Shown: piece by piece, positions 14,704 through 23,772 of the stretch
Layout of the letters: the number at the start of each line of letters is the position of its first letter
Position numbering within the stretch: position 1 is the first letter of the stretch
Assembly (NCBI GenBank): GCA_014377425.1
Contig: JACMPQ010000066.1
Location: 1 to 36,947, forward strand
Direction of reading: 5' to 3'
DNA length: 36,947 bases
From: Microbacteriaceae bacterium
Lineage (GTDB): Bacteria; Actinomycetota; Actinomycetes; Actinomycetales; Microbacteriaceae
Position numbers and translations under genes: made by a program
The notes under the pieces: model-generated
Told to the model about the DNA's origin: nothing
The model's input: only the letters and a program-made list of their open reading frames with translations
The model's database searches: none

Positions 14704-17211
14704 TCAGGCTCCGAGCAACGGTGAATTGCTAACAATCGGGGGTGCCGCCGGCAGGGAAATCACCATGGTGAGGCCGCCACCGGGGGTATCGTCGGCCTGC
14801 AGCGTGCCGCCCATCGCGTCGGTGAAGCCCTTGGCCAGGGCGAGCCCGAGCCCGAGCCCGGTGGTGTTATCGGTGTCGCCGAGCCGCTGAAACGGCACGA
14901 AGATGTCTTCGCGTCGGTCGATGGTGACCCCCGGTCCGCGGTCGGCAACCCGAATCTCCACGATTCCGGCGAAGTTGCTGGCCGAGACGCGCACGGGGAT
15001 GCCGGCGGGCGAAAACCGGCGGGCATTCTCGAGCACGTTCACCAGAACGCGTTGGAGGAGGCCGCCGTCGGCCGAAATGCTCGGGAGGTCATCGGCGAAA
15101 CTAAGCTCGACATCCGCGGGGCCGAGTCCCAGCTCGGCGAGGGCCGGCAAGACGACTTCGCCCACCTCCAGCGCCGAGGTGGCGACTGCTACGGCTCCCG
15201 CCTGAAGGCGGCTGACATCCAGCAAATTGGTGACGAGCGCGGCGAGCGTATTGAGGCTTTCCTGGGCTGTAGCGAGCAGCTCTTCGCGATCACGATCAGA
15301 CCAGGCAACGTCGGTGGAGCGCAAACCGCTTACAGCCGCCGTGGCAGCGGCGAGTGGCCGCCGAAGGTCGTGACTCACGGCCGCGAGTAGTGCACTGCGT
15401 AAGCGGTCGTTGAGTTCGAGCGGTCCGACCTCCTCGGCAACCTTCATCAGGTCGGTGTGTTCCAGTGCGGCGTCGACCTGGGCGGCGATCACGCCGAGCA
15501 GGCGACGTTCGGAGGCGGCGAGGTCAGGACCGTGCAACTCGAGAACGCCCCGCGTGCCGGTCGGAACCTCGGTCATCCGGTCGGCGGCACCTGCCTCGCC
15601 CACCGAATACAGCACCGTGTCTCCCACGGTAAGACTCACCTTTGAGAGGCTGAAGGCCTCCCGGGTGCGGCTCACCAGGGCCTGCAGGGCATCTTGGCCG
15701 CGCAGCACACTTCCCGAGATTGTAGCCAGCAGCTCGGATTCGGCCAGGGCGCGCACGGCAGAACGGGAGCGCCGCGCCGCCTGATCAACGACGTAGCTCA
15801 CCAACAGGGCGTTGACGACATAGAGCACGAGTGCCAGCAGATGCGTCGGCTGGGCGATGGTCACGCTGTAGATGGGTTCAACGAAAAAGAAATCAAGGGT
15901 GAATCCCGAGAGGAGCGCGGCGAACACGGCCGGCCAGATTCCGCCGATCAGGGCAACAACCACAACGAGCAGTTGGTAGCTGAGTACGTCACTCGTAATC
16001 GAGTCGTTTGTGCGCCAGGTCACCAGCATCAGGGTCAGCAGGGGCCCGGCGATGAGGGCGAGCAAAAAGCCGCCGAGACGTCTTCTAAAGGTGAGCGCAT
16101 TGCCCGGGCGGGGCAGGGTGAAATGGCCGCCCGCGGCCGAATGCGTCACGATGTGAACGTCGATGGCCCCGGATTCACGGATGACGGTGGCACCGATCCC
16201 CGGACCGGTGAGCGCGGCAGCGATTCGGCTCCGGCGGCTCACCCCGATCACCAACTGGGTGGCGTTCAGCGCCTTCGCGAAGTCGACCAGTGCCTGCGGG
16301 ATGTCGTCGCCGATTACCTGGTGATAGCTTCCCCCGAGCTTTTCGGCTAACAACCGCTGGTCGGCGAGGGCGCCGGGATGAGACTCGCGCAGACCGTTCT
16401 GGCTGGAGACGTGTACCACCAGCAGTTCTCCCCCGGCAGAGCGCGCCGCAATCCGGGCACCGCGTTTGATCAGGGTGCTGCCTTCGGGTCCGCCGGTGAG
16501 GGCAACCACCACCCTTTCGCGGGCCTCCCATTTGCTGTCGATGCCGTGCTCGGTGCGGTAGGCGTTGAGGGCGCTGTCGACCTCATCCGCAAGCCACAGC
16601 AGGGCGAGTTCGCGGAGCGCGGTGAGGTTTCCGAGCCGAAAATAGTTCGACAGGGCGGCATCGATGCGGGCTGCCGGGTAGACGTGCCCCTCCGCCAAAC
16701 GGTCGCGCAGCGATTGCGGTGCAAGATCGACGACCTCCACCTGATCGGCTGCTCTCAGCACGCGGTCTGGCACGGTCTCCCGTTGTGCGGCACCGGTGAT
16801 CTGTTCCACCACGTCGCTGAGCGACTCGATGTGTTGAACGTTGACCGTGCTCATCACGGTAATTCCGGCATTCAAAAGCGCCTCGACATCCTGCCAACGT
16901 TTGTCGTTGGCCGAACCGGGGGCGTTGGTGTGGGCGAGTTCGTCGACGAGGGCGATTTCGGGGTTGCGTGCGAGAACCGCGGCGAGGTCCATCTCAATAA
17001 GCTCCACCCCGCGATGGGTGATGGTGATCCGCGGCACGACCTCCAACCCCGCCAACAGATTTGCGGTGGCGGGCCGACCGTGCGTTTCAATAACGGCTAC
17101 GACGACGTCCTTGCCTTCGGCGAGGAGCCGCGCTCCCTCCTCGAGCATGGCGAAAGTCTTACCTACGCCGGGAGCTGCCCCCAGCAGTACCCGTAGTCGC
17201 CCGCGTTTCAC
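14704..17211 (-). CDS. kdpD: KdpD potassium/turgor sensor histidine kinase
   Basis: An 835-residue sensor that autophosphorylates and passes phosphate to KdpE when potassium is limiting. Domain order is complete: N-terminal KdpD domain with Walker A GAAPGVGKT (11-19), VDELAHTNAPGS (89-100) and STVNVQHIESLSD (121-133); a universal-stress-like domain about 233-355; four membrane helices about 380-477; a GAF-like domain about 490-590; phosphoacceptor H614 (AAVSHDLRRPL); and the ATPase domain with VLVNVLENARRFSP and ADRGPGV, then GLGLGLALAKG. The GTG start at 17211 lies four bases after the kdpC stop. Length is slightly below the roughly 890 residues of the Escherichia coli protein, as is common in actinobacteria. 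Confidence 0.96.
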   Translation of the reverse strand: MKRGRLRVLLGAAPGVGKTFAMLEEGARLLAEGKDVVVAVIETHGRPATANLLAGLEVVPRITITHRGVELIEMDLAAVLARNPEIALVDELAHTNAPGSANDKRWQDVEALLNAGITVMSTVNVQHIESLSDVVEQITGAAQRETVPDRVLRAADQVEVVDLAPQSLRDRLAEGHVYPAARIDAALSNYFRLGNLTALRELALLWLADEVDSALNAYRTEHGIDSKWEARERVVVALTGGPEGSTLIKRGARIAARSAGGELLVVHVSSQNGLRESHPGALADQRLLAEKLGGSYHQVIGDDIPQALVDFAKALNATQLVIGVSRRSRIAAALTGPGIGATVIRESGAIDVHIVTHSAAGGHFTLPRPGNALTFRRRLGGFLLALIAGPLLTLMLVTWRTNDSITSDVLSYQLLVVVVALIGGIWPAVFAALLSGFTLDFFFVEPIYSVTIAQPTHLLALVLYVVNALLVSYVVDQAARRSRSAVRALAESELLATISGSVLRGQDALQALVSRTREAFSLSKVSLTVGDTVLYSVGEAGAADRMTEVPTGTRGVLELHGPDLAASERRLLGVIAAQVDAALEHTDLMKVAEEVGPLELNDRLRSALLAAVSHDLRRPLAAATAAVSGLRSTDVAWSDRDREELLATAQESLNTLAALVTNLLDVSRLQAGAVAVATSALEVGEVVLPALAELGLGPADVELSFADDLPSISADGGLLQRVLVNVLENARRFSPAGIPVRVSASNFAGIVEIRVADRGPGVTIDRREDIFVPFQRLGDTDNTTGLGLGLALAKGFTDAMGGTLQADDTPGGGLTMVISLPAAPPIVSNSPLLGA

Positions 17212-17215
17212 GGTG

Positions 17216-17821
17216 TTATCCCTTCAGCTTGGCCAGGGCCAGGTTCAGGCGCAGCACGTTAACAGTAGGTTCTCCGAGGTAGCCGAGATCGCGTGGGCTG
17301 GTGTTCTCCGTCACAAGCGACTGCACCTCTTGCGGGGAAAGATTTCGTGCTTGCGCCACGCGGTTCACCTGAATTTCAGCGTAGGCCGGGCTGATGTGTG
17401 GGTCGAGGCCGGATGCCGACGCGGTGACCGCGTCGGCTGGGATCTGTTCCACGACCACGCCGTCGGACTCGGCGATGGTCGCCTGACGCTCCCCAATGGA
17501 CTTCACGAGATCGGCGTTTTCCGGACCGAGGTTGCTGCCGCTGGAGGCGGCCCCGTCGTAGCCGTCACCCGCGGCGGAGGGCCGGGACTGAAACCACTCC
17601 GGCAGGGCCTTGCCGTCTTTGTCGGTAAAGCCCTGACCGATGAGGCTCGAGCCGGTTGGCTTCCCGTTCAGCGTTGCCAACGAACCATTGGCCTGCGCGG
17701 GCAGAAGAAGCTGACCAATTCCGGTGATGACGGCGGTGTAGCCGACGCCGAGCACCACGGTGAAAATGAGCATCGCGCGGATGGCGACGCCGTATTGGCG
17801 GGCCTCGGTGCGTAACGACAT
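17216..17821 (-). CDS. kdpC: KdpC subunit of potassium-transporting ATPase
   Basis: A 201-residue accessory subunit with one N-terminal membrane helix (about 14-37, IRAMLIFTVVLGVGYTAVITG) and an extracytoplasmic domain, thought to stabilise the complex and assist ATP binding by KdpB. Family signatures include NGSLATLNGKPTGSSLIGQ near residue 50, PQWF-like LPEWFQSRPS, ADAVTASASGLDPHISPAYAEIQVNRVA and LGEPTVNVLRLNLAL at the C-terminus. AAAGGAA stands 7 bases before the ATG. Forty-four bases separate it from kdpB. Length is normal. Confidence 0.97.
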   Translation of the reverse strand: MSLRTEARQYGVAIRAMLIFTVVLGVGYTAVITGIGQLLLPAQANGSLATLNGKPTGSSLIGQGFTDKDGKALPEWFQSRPSAAGDGYDGAASSGSNLGPENADLVKSIGERQATIAESDGVVVEQIPADAVTASASGLDPHISPAYAEIQVNRVAQARNLSPQEVQSLVTENTSPRDLGYLGEPTVNVLRLNLALAKLKG

Positions 17822-17865
17822 GTGTGGGTTCCTTTGTGTGTGGAGAGTTGGTCTGGCGGTCGGAG

Positions 17866-20046
17866 CTAGAAGCCCGGGAGGAGGCTCACGATGAGGTCGA
17901 CAATTTTGATTCCGATGAACGGGGCGATGATGCCGCCGAGGCCATAAACCAGCAGGTTGCGGCTCAGTATCTTCGATGCCGAGGTGGCCCGGTAGCTCAC
18001 CCCGCGAAGCGCCAACGGAATCAAAATCACGATGATGATCGCATTGAAAATGATTGCCGAGAGGATCGCCGAGGCGGGGGAGTGCAGCCCCATCACGTTC
18101 AGGAGCGCGAGGCCGGGAAAGACTCCGGCGAACATGGCCGGGATGATCGCAAAATACTTGGCAACGTCGTTCGCGATCGAGAAGGTGGTGAGGGCGCCGC
18201 GGGTGATCAGCAACTGCTTGCCAATGCGCACGATGTCGATCAGCTTCGTCGGGTCGGAGTCGAGGTCGACCATGTTGCCCGCCTCCTTGGCCGCCGAGGT
18301 TCCGGTGTTCATCGCCACGCCGACATCCGCCTGGGCTAGGGCCGGGGCATCATTGGTGCCGTCCCCGGTCATGGCCACGAGGTTTCCGCCGGCCTGTTCG
18401 GTGCGGATGAGGGCGAGCTTGTCTTCGGGCGTGGCCTCGGCAAGGTAATCATCCACCCCGGCCTCCGCGGCGATTGCCTTGGCGGTGAGCGGGTTATCTC
18501 CGGTGATCATGACCGTGCGGATGCCCATCATCCGCAGCTCAGCGAAGCGCTCCCTTAGGCCCTCCTTCACGATGTCCTTGAGGTAAACCACCCCGAGGAT
18601 ACGGCCCGCACCTGCGGCGGTTTTGGTGGCGACAACGAGCGGAGTGCCCCCGGCGTTAGAGATGTCATCGATGCGCTGCTGTAGTTCAATGCTTTCTGAG
18701 CTGGCGACGCCAGATAACGGAGCGCCGGCCGCGATCCACCCGAGCACCGCCGATCCCGCTCCTTTTCGAATCTGGGAACCGTCGGGCAGGTCAAGCCCGC
18801 TCATCCGGGTCTGCGCGGTGAAGGGCACAATTTCGCCCCTCGGCGCGGTGTCCACCGTGAATCCGAGCGTGCGGGCTAGGTCCACAATCGACTTGCCTTC
18901 CGGGGTGGGGTCGCTGAGCGAGGAAACCGCAGCAGCCGACACCAACTCCTCCTGCGGCACACCGAGCAGCGCCGTGAATTCGGCCGCCTGCCGGTTGCCG
19001 TAGGTGATCGTTCCGGTTTTATCCAGCAGCAGGGTGGTCACATCCCCCGCGGCTTCGACTGCGCGGCCGGACATCGCGAGCACGTTGCGTTGCACGAGCC
19101 GGTCCATCCCGGCAATCCCAATGGCCGAGAGCAGCGCGCCGATCGTGGTCGGGATCAAGCAGACTAAAAGAGCGATGAGCACGGGAATGCTGACGGCCGC
19201 GGCGGAGTACCCGGCGATCGGGTTCAGGCTGAGGGCCACCACCACGAAGATGATGGAAAGGCTCGCCAAGAGAATATTGAGGGCAATCTCATTTGGCGTT
19301 TTCTGGCGGGATGCTCCTTCAACGAGGCGAATCATCCGGTCGACGAAGGTCTCGCCGGGTTTGCTTGTGATTAGCACCACGATGCGGTCGGAGAGTACCC
19401 GGGTGCCGCCGGTAACGGCACTACGGTCTCCGCCGGATTCACGGATGACCGGGGCAGACTCCCCGGTGATGGCTGATTCATCGACCGAGGCGATGCCCCA
19501 GACGATATCGCCGTCGCCGGGTACCAGTTCCCCGGCCACCACCACGACGGTGTCTCCGAGGGTGAGATCTGCCGAGGAAACACTGGCCAGTGCGTTTTTT
19601 TCGGCCGAGGGATCTCCGGCCGCGTCGTAGTCCGTTACTTTTTGGGCGCTCGTGCTGGTGCGGGTCTTGCGCAGGCTTTCCGCCTGCGCTTTACCCCGGC
19701 CCTCTGCGACCGCCTCGGCGAGGTTGGCAAAAACCACGGTGAGCCACAGCCAAATGGCGATGCCCCAGGTAAAACTGGCGGGAACGGCCGACCCGCCGCT
19801 TTTGGCCGCGCCGCCAATGAACGGTTCGGAGATGGCCAGTGCGGTGGTAAAGGCCGCCCCGACCTCCACGATGAACATCACCGGGTTACGCCACATCTCG
19901 CGGGGGTCAAGTTTGCGGAATGCCCCGGGGAGAGCGGCGACAAGTTGGACTACGGTGAATGCGCTTTTCTTGGTGTCCTTCGTCGCAGAAGCGGTGCCGG
20001 GGTTTACGGGTGTGGGTTGCGCGGGGGTTTCGATCAGGATGGACAT
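17866..20046 (-). CDS. kdpB: KdpB catalytic subunit of potassium-transporting P-type ATPase
   Basis: A 726-residue P-type ATPase that couples ATP hydrolysis to potassium entry through KdpA. Key sites are visible: TGES in the actuator domain (194-197), the phosphorylated aspartate D342 in LLLDKTGT, and the hinge [22 protein letters not shown]. The expected seven membrane helices are placed around 55-105, 255-310 and the last 140 residues. KdpB-specific text includes [13 protein letters not shown] and [15 protein letters not shown]. The ATG lies three bases after the kdpA stop, so the two are tightly coupled. Length is about 40 residues above the E. coli protein because of a longer N-terminal tail. 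Confidence 0.98.
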   Translation of the reverse strand: MSILIETPAQPTPVNPGTASATKDTKKSAFTVVQLVAALPGAFRKLDPREMWRNPVMFIVEVGAAFTTALAISEPFIGGAAKSGGSAVPASFTWGIAIWLWLTVVFANLAEAVAEGRGKAQAESLRKTRTSTSAQKVTDYDAAGDPSAEKNALASVSSADLTLGDTVVVVAGELVPGDGDIVWGIASVDESAITGESAPVIRESGGDRSAVTGGTRVLSDRIVVLITSKPGETFVDRMIRLVEGASRQKTPNEIALNILLASLSIIFVVVALSLNPIAGYSAAAVSIPVLIALLVCLIPTTIGALLSAIGIAGMDRLVQRNVLAMSGRAVEAAGDVTTLLLDKTGTITYGNRQAAEFTALLGVPQEELVSAAAVSSLSDPTPEGKSIVDLARTLGFTVDTAPRGEIVPFTAQTRMSGLDLPDGSQIRKGAGSAVLGWIAAGAPLSGVASSESIELQQRIDDISNAGGTPLVVATKTAAGAGRILGVVYLKDIVKEGLRERFAELRMMGIRTVMITGDNPLTAKAIAAEAGVDDYLAEATPEDKLALIRTEQAGGNLVAMTGDGTNDAPALAQADVGVAMNTGTSAAKEAGNMVDLDSDPTKLIDIVRIGKQLLITRGALTTFSIANDVAKYFAIIPAMFAGVFPGLALLNVMGLHSPASAILSAIIFNAIIIVILIPLALRGVSYRATSASKILSRNLLVYGLGGIIAPFIGIKIVDLIVSLLPGF

Positions 20047-20049
20047 GGC

Positions 20050-21723
20050 TTAGTTAAGCCCTTCTGCTAGCGGTCCGAGCGCCAAAACGGGGAAGTAGGT
20101 GAGCGCCGTCACAATCACGACGACGCCGAGGAGAAGGCCGACAAATTGCGGCCGGTGGGTGGGCAGGGTCCCGGTAGTGGCCGGAATCTTCTCCTGTGCG
20201 GCGAGGGATCCGGCCAGTGCCAGCACGAAAACGATCGGCAGAAAACGCCCGAGCAGCATCGCAATTCCGAGTGCGGTGTTGAACCATGGGGTGTTGGCGG
20301 TGAGCCCGGCGAAGGCCGAGCCGTTGTTGTTGGCCGCCGAGGTGAAGGCGTAGAGCACCTCCGAGAGTCCGTGGAGGCCGGAATTCAGGATCGACGTTTT
20401 GAGCACATCTTCGCGAACCCCGGGTAGGGCGATGCTCAGGGCGGTTCCGGCGAGCACGAGCGTGGGCGTGATCAGAATGTAAATACTGGCGAGTTTGATC
20501 TCGCGCGGGCCGATCTTTTTGCCGAGGTATTCCGGCGTGCGGCCGACCAACAGCCCGGCAATGAACACCGTGATGATGGCTAACACGAGCATGCCGTAGA
20601 GCCCCGAACCAGTGCCGCCGGGAGTGATTTCGCCCAGCATCATGTTCAGCATCGCCATCATGCCGCCGAGTGCGGTGAACGAGTCGTGCATGGAGTTGAC
20701 GGCCCCGGTGGAGGTGAGGGTCGATGCCGAGCCGAAGAGGGCGGAGCCGAAGATGCCGAAGCGATCCTCTTTACCCTCCAGTGCGCCGCCCGCCGCCCGA
20801 GCTGCCGTTCCGGCGCCGCTGGCCTCAAAGATCGTCATGGCGGTCAGTGACACTGCAAAGATGGTGGACATCACCGCGAGGATCGCCGTTCCTTGGCGCT
20901 TGTCGCCGACCATCGTGCCGAAGGTGCGCGGCAGCGAGAACGGAATGGCGAGCATCAAGACGATTTCGAGCAGGTTGGTCCACGCGGTCGGGTTTTCAAA
21001 CGGATGCGCCGAGTTCGCGTTGAAGAATCCGCCGCCGTTGGTGCCGAGCAGCTTGATTGCTTCCTGAGAGGCCACTGGCCCGCCTGGAATAGTTTGGCTG
21101 CCTCCGGTGAGGGTCGTGAGAGACACAAAGCCATTGAAGTTTTGGATGACCCCGCCGATGAGCAACACGACGGCGACTACCACCGAGAGCGGCAGCAGCA
21201 GTCGCCACAGGCCACGCGTTAGGTCCACCCAGAAGTTGCCGATTGTGGAGGACCCGCGTCGTGACAGGCCCCGAACGAGCGCTACAGCGACGGCGATTCC
21301 GACGGCTGCGGAAACGAAGTTCTGCACCGCGAGCCCCGCGAATTGCACGGTGTACCCCATCGTTACCTCGGGGGAGTACGACTGCCAGTTGGTGTTGGCA
21401 ACGAAGGAGGACGCCGTGTTGAAGGCGAGCCCTTCCGGCACCGCCGGGAGGCCGAGGGAATAGGGCAAAATCGCCTGTGTCCGTTGGAGCAGATAGACAA
21501 AGAGCAGCCCGACGATGGAGAACATGAGAACGCTGCGCAAGTACGCGCGCCAGCTTTGCTCTGAGAGTGGATTGACCCCAAGGAGGCGGTAAAAGCCGCG
21601 TTCGATTCGAAGATCACGACCGCCCGAAAACATCCGGGCCATGTAGTCGCCGAGGGGGCGGTAGATGATCGCGAGCACGGCAACGAGCGTGAAGATTTGC
21701 AGAATGCCAAAAAATACGGCCAT
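20050..21723 (-). CDS. kdpA: KdpA potassium-binding and translocating subunit
   Basis: A 557-residue channel-like membrane subunit of the Kdp ATPase, carrying the potassium selectivity filter. Typical family stretches include YMARMF near residue 25, [26 protein letters not shown] and [20 protein letters not shown], plus [15 protein letters not shown] near the C-terminus, which contains another filter repeat. About ten membrane helices are apparent. The ATG at 21723 has GGAG 9 bases upstream and overlaps the kdpF stop by one base (TGATG). A longer reading from 21852 is possible in frame but would overlap kdpF completely, so I reject it. Confidence 0.97.
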   Translation of the reverse strand: MAVFFGILQIFTLVAVLAIIYRPLGDYMARMFSGGRDLRIERGFYRLLGVNPLSEQSWRAYLRSVLMFSIVGLLFVYLLQRTQAILPYSLGLPAVPEGLAFNTASSFVANTNWQSYSPEVTMGYTVQFAGLAVQNFVSAAVGIAVAVALVRGLSRRGSSTIGNFWVDLTRGLWRLLLPLSVVVAVVLLIGGVIQNFNGFVSLTTLTGGSQTIPGGPVASQEAIKLLGTNGGGFFNANSAHPFENPTAWTNLLEIVLMLAIPFSLPRTFGTMVGDKRQGTAILAVMSTIFAVSLTAMTIFEASGAGTAARAAGGALEGKEDRFGIFGSALFGSASTLTSTGAVNSMHDSFTALGGMMAMLNMMLGEITPGGTGSGLYGMLVLAIITVFIAGLLVGRTPEYLGKKIGPREIKLASIYILITPTLVLAGTALSIALPGVREDVLKTSILNSGLHGLSEVLYAFTSAANNNGSAFAGLTANTPWFNTALGIAMLLGRFLPIVFVLALAGSLAAQEKIPATTGTLPTHRPQFVGLLLGVVVIVTALTYFPVLALGPLAEGLN

Positions 21724-21812
21724 CAGAATCGCTCCGGCTTCACCAGGGCGAACACCAAGTAGGCCAGCGTCGCAATCGCTAAAACGGTGGCTAGGGCGCT
21801 GAAAAAGATCAC
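21723..21812 (-). CDS. kdpF: KdpF small stabilising subunit
   Basis: A 29-residue single-helix membrane peptide that stabilises the KdpABC complex. The reverse-strand translation begins [18 protein letters not shown] and ends VKPERF, the classic KdpF ending, immediately before kdpA. The start is GTG at 21812, with GGGGTGGAAAAG upstream. It overlaps the preceding micro-gene through the four bases GTGA and the kdpA start by one base. It is too short for routine gene calling and is easily missed. Confidence 0.92.
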   Translation of the reverse strand: MIFFSALATVLAIATLAYLVFALVKPERF

Positions 21813-21892
21813 AGCTTTTCCACCCCGCGACCGACCAGACCCACGAGCGCAAAAACCGCGATCACCACAACAATATAGACAAGGTCAAGCAC
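21809..21892 (-). CDS. Small membrane protein preceding kdpF (27 residues)
   Basis: A 27-codon reading frame from GTG 21892 translates as [20 protein letters not shown] followed by GRGVEKL. It is one hydrophobic helix with an acidic residue near the start and a charged GVEKL tail. An in-frame stop lies five codons upstream, and its own stop overlaps the kdpF GTG in a GTGA arrangement, which implies translational coupling. Small proteins of this design ahead of kdpF are, to my recollection, seen in other actinobacteria, usually unnamed. A role as an extra Kdp subunit or a translation leader is inference. The ribosome site (GAAACGAG) is weak. Confidence 0.7.
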   Translation of the reverse strand: MLDLVYIVVVIAVFALVGLVGRGVEKL

Positions 21893-21958
21893 AGCGAACT
21901 CGTTTCAATCTGCTGACAGTCGGACCCGTCCGGGCCCACGCCAATGCGGCGCCGGAAA

Positions 21959-21986
21959 TCAGTAGACACCCCCGGCTATGCCCAAA
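21959..21986 (-). promoter_or_regulatory. Candidate kdp operon promoter
   Basis: On the minus strand TTTGGG (21981-21986) and TACTGA (21959-21964) are separated by 16 bases. Neither box is close to consensus, as expected for an activator-dependent promoter. The first repeat array begins seven bases upstream of the -35 box. Confidence 0.45.
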
Positions 21987-21992
21987 TCGGCG

Positions 21993-22043
21993 TGCTCACG
22001 AACTCCTTACGCCGGTGTGCGCCATCCTTACGAAGTCCTAACG
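21993..22043 (-). promoter_or_regulatory. Candidate KdpE operator: four phased CGTAAGGA-like repeats
   Basis: On the minus strand the words CGTTAGGA, CGTAAGGA, CGTAAGGA and CGTGAGCA begin at 22043, 22032, 22011 and 22000. They form two pairs, each with an 11-base period, and corresponding members of the pairs are 32 bases apart (about three helical turns). OmpR/PhoB-family regulators bind such 11-base tandem repeats. The array lies just upstream of the candidate kdp promoter, which is where an activator would act. Confidence 0.6.
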
Positions 22044-22067
22044 GCGCTCGCCGAATTGGACGAGGAA

Positions 22068-23651
22068 CTAGGCCGCACTGGTCAATGCCGCAGCACCGTC
22101 GCGAAAAATCAGCTGCCGATTGGCCACCTTGTCGCTGAAGAATCGGTCGTGGCTGACAACCACCACCGCTCCCGGAAAGTGCACGAGGGCGCGCTCCATC
22201 ACCTGTGTGCTCGGCAGATCGAGGTGGTTGGTGGGTTCGTCCAGCAGCAGAACGGATGCCCCCGATAGCAGACACTGCGCCATGGCAACCCGCGCCCGCT
22301 GGCCGCCGGAGAGGTTGCCGATGCGGTTCTTGAGGTCGGCCTCGGAGAACTGGAACATCGCCAAAAACCGGTTCACTGACTTGCGGGTGGCGATCAGGGC
22401 GAGGCTTCCGGGGGCGGCGTTCACCGCGTGGGTCACGGTGTCGTCGTTGTCGAGCTCCTCCAGTACCTGGTTGTAGGAGATCACTGAGGTTCCGGACGCC
22501 CACACTGCGGCACCGGCATCCGCTGGCTCCTGCCCGGCCAGAACGCGCAGCAGGGTGCTCTTACCGCTGCCGTTGGAGCCGATCACCACGATGCGATTGC
22601 CGCGCCGGATCTCGAAGCTGAGGTCGGCGAACAGTTCTTTCGAGCCGTAGGACTTGGTGAGACTCTCCACCCGGCAGAGAATCTCTTTCACGTGCAGACC
22701 GCCGTAAATCTCGGTGATGATCTGATCGACCGGGCGCGGGGCGCGGGATTTTTTTATTCCGGAGAGCTCCTTGCCAAGTCCCCGGCTGGCGGACTTGGCG
22801 GCCTCTCGCCGGTCGGCGATGCCCTCAGATTCGAAGGCAAGCAGCTCGGATTCGTGCACGAATTGCTGTTCCAGAGTTTTGAGTCGAAATTGCTTTTGCA
22901 CCACGTATTCGGCGAAATTACCGGAGTACTCATGCAGGTGAAAGTTTTCGACCTCCACGATGCGGGTGACGACGGTGTCCAGAAACCGGCGGTCGTGCGA
23001 GACGATGATGGCGGCGCCGTGAAAATCCCGGAACCAGGCTTCCAGCCATTCCACACCGTCCACATCGAGGTAATTGGTGGGCTCGTCCAGCAGTAAAACA
23101 TCCGGGTCTTCGAGCAGAATTTTGGCCAGCGCCGCACGGTTTCGCCAACCGCCGGAGAGCTCATCAATGGCACAGCTGCGATGAGCATCGTTGAAACCAA
23201 GGGTGGTGAGGGTGCGATCGATGCGGCGGCGATAGTCCCAGCCATCGAGGCGCTCCATCTCCTCAAACAGCACCGCCTGACGCGCAATCAATGCGTCGAG
23301 GGCGGCACTTGCCGAAGAGTCGAGGGCAATCGCAGCGTCAATCGCAGCTAGCTCCGCCTCGATCGCCGCGATTTCGGAGAAGAGCCCGTCGAGCACCTCG
23401 GTGATCGTCGAATTGCCGTTCAATTCGGAAAATTGCGAGAAATACCCCACCCGGGTGCCCTGCTCCACGGTGACGGTGCCTGTGTCGGGCGTGACCTGCT
23501 CAAGGATCAACTTGAGCAGGGTCGACTTCCCCGAACCGTTGCGGCCGATGAGTCCCACGCGATCGCGCGGTTCGAGGCGAAAGAAAGCCTCTCGCAGAAT
23601 CTGGGTGTTCTCGAAGCGAACGGTCACGTCGTGCAATCGGATCAGGCTCAT
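22068..23651 (-). CDS. ABC-F family ATPase (ribosome-associated or antibiotic-protection type)
   Basis: A 527-residue protein with two ABC ATPase domains and no membrane segment, as in ABC-F proteins that bind the ribosomal E site. Domain 1 has Walker A GRNGSGKS (36-43), signature LSGGWRNRAALAKILL and LLLDEPTNYLD. The interdomain linker is charged. Domain 2 has GSNGSGKST, LSGGQRARVAMAQCLL and LLLDEPTNHLD. I start at the ATG at 23651, because MSLIRLHDVTVRF is a typical ABC-F opening; a TTG at 23678 would add nine residues. The ribosome site is weak. It stands alone between the kdp operon and phoX. Housekeeping translation factor or resistance protein cannot be separated from sequence alone. 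Confidence 0.92.
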   Translation of the reverse strand: MSLIRLHDVTVRFENTQILREAFFRLEPRDRVGLIGRNGSGKSTLLKLILEQVTPDTGTVTVEQGTRVGYFSQFSELNGNSTITEVLDGLFSEIAAIEAELAAIDAAIALDSSASAALDALIARQAVLFEEMERLDGWDYRRRIDRTLTTLGFNDAHRSCAIDELSGGWRNRAALAKILLEDPDVLLLDEPTNYLDVDGVEWLEAWFRDFHGAAIIVSHDRRFLDTVVTRIVEVENFHLHEYSGNFAEYVVQKQFRLKTLEQQFVHESELLAFESEGIADRREAAKSASRGLGKELSGIKKSRAPRPVDQIITEIYGGLHVKEILCRVESLTKSYGSKELFADLSFEIRRGNRIVVIGSNGSGKSTLLRVLAGQEPADAGAAVWASGTSVISYNQVLEELDNDDTVTHAVNAAPGSLALIATRKSVNRFLAMFQFSEADLKNRIGNLSGGQRARVAMAQCLLSGASVLLLDEPTNHLDLPSTQVMERALVHFPGAVVVVSHDRFFSDKVANRQLIFRDGAAALTSAA

Positions 23652-23732
23652 GCTGCCGTTTCTGGTGGGGAGCGTCAATGCCCACTTCTGGTGCGGGTTT
23701 CTGGTGGGAAGCGACGCTTCAATCGAGCTTCA

Positions 23733-23772
23733 ACCGTAGCGGCGCGACGATCGCTCCCCCTTCCGCTACGGT
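23733..23772 (-). terminator. Candidate terminator overlapping the phoX stop
   Basis: A perfect 10-bp inverted repeat (23733-23742 and 23763-23772, core CCGTAGCGG) encloses a 20-base loop that itself contains a short hairpin. It spans the phoX stop codon. There is no T run. Confidence 0.5.

Noticed and set aside
21723-21852. N-terminal extension of KdpA to 21852
   Set aside because: It would read through kdpF in another frame, and the ATG at 21723 has a ribosome site and the family start.
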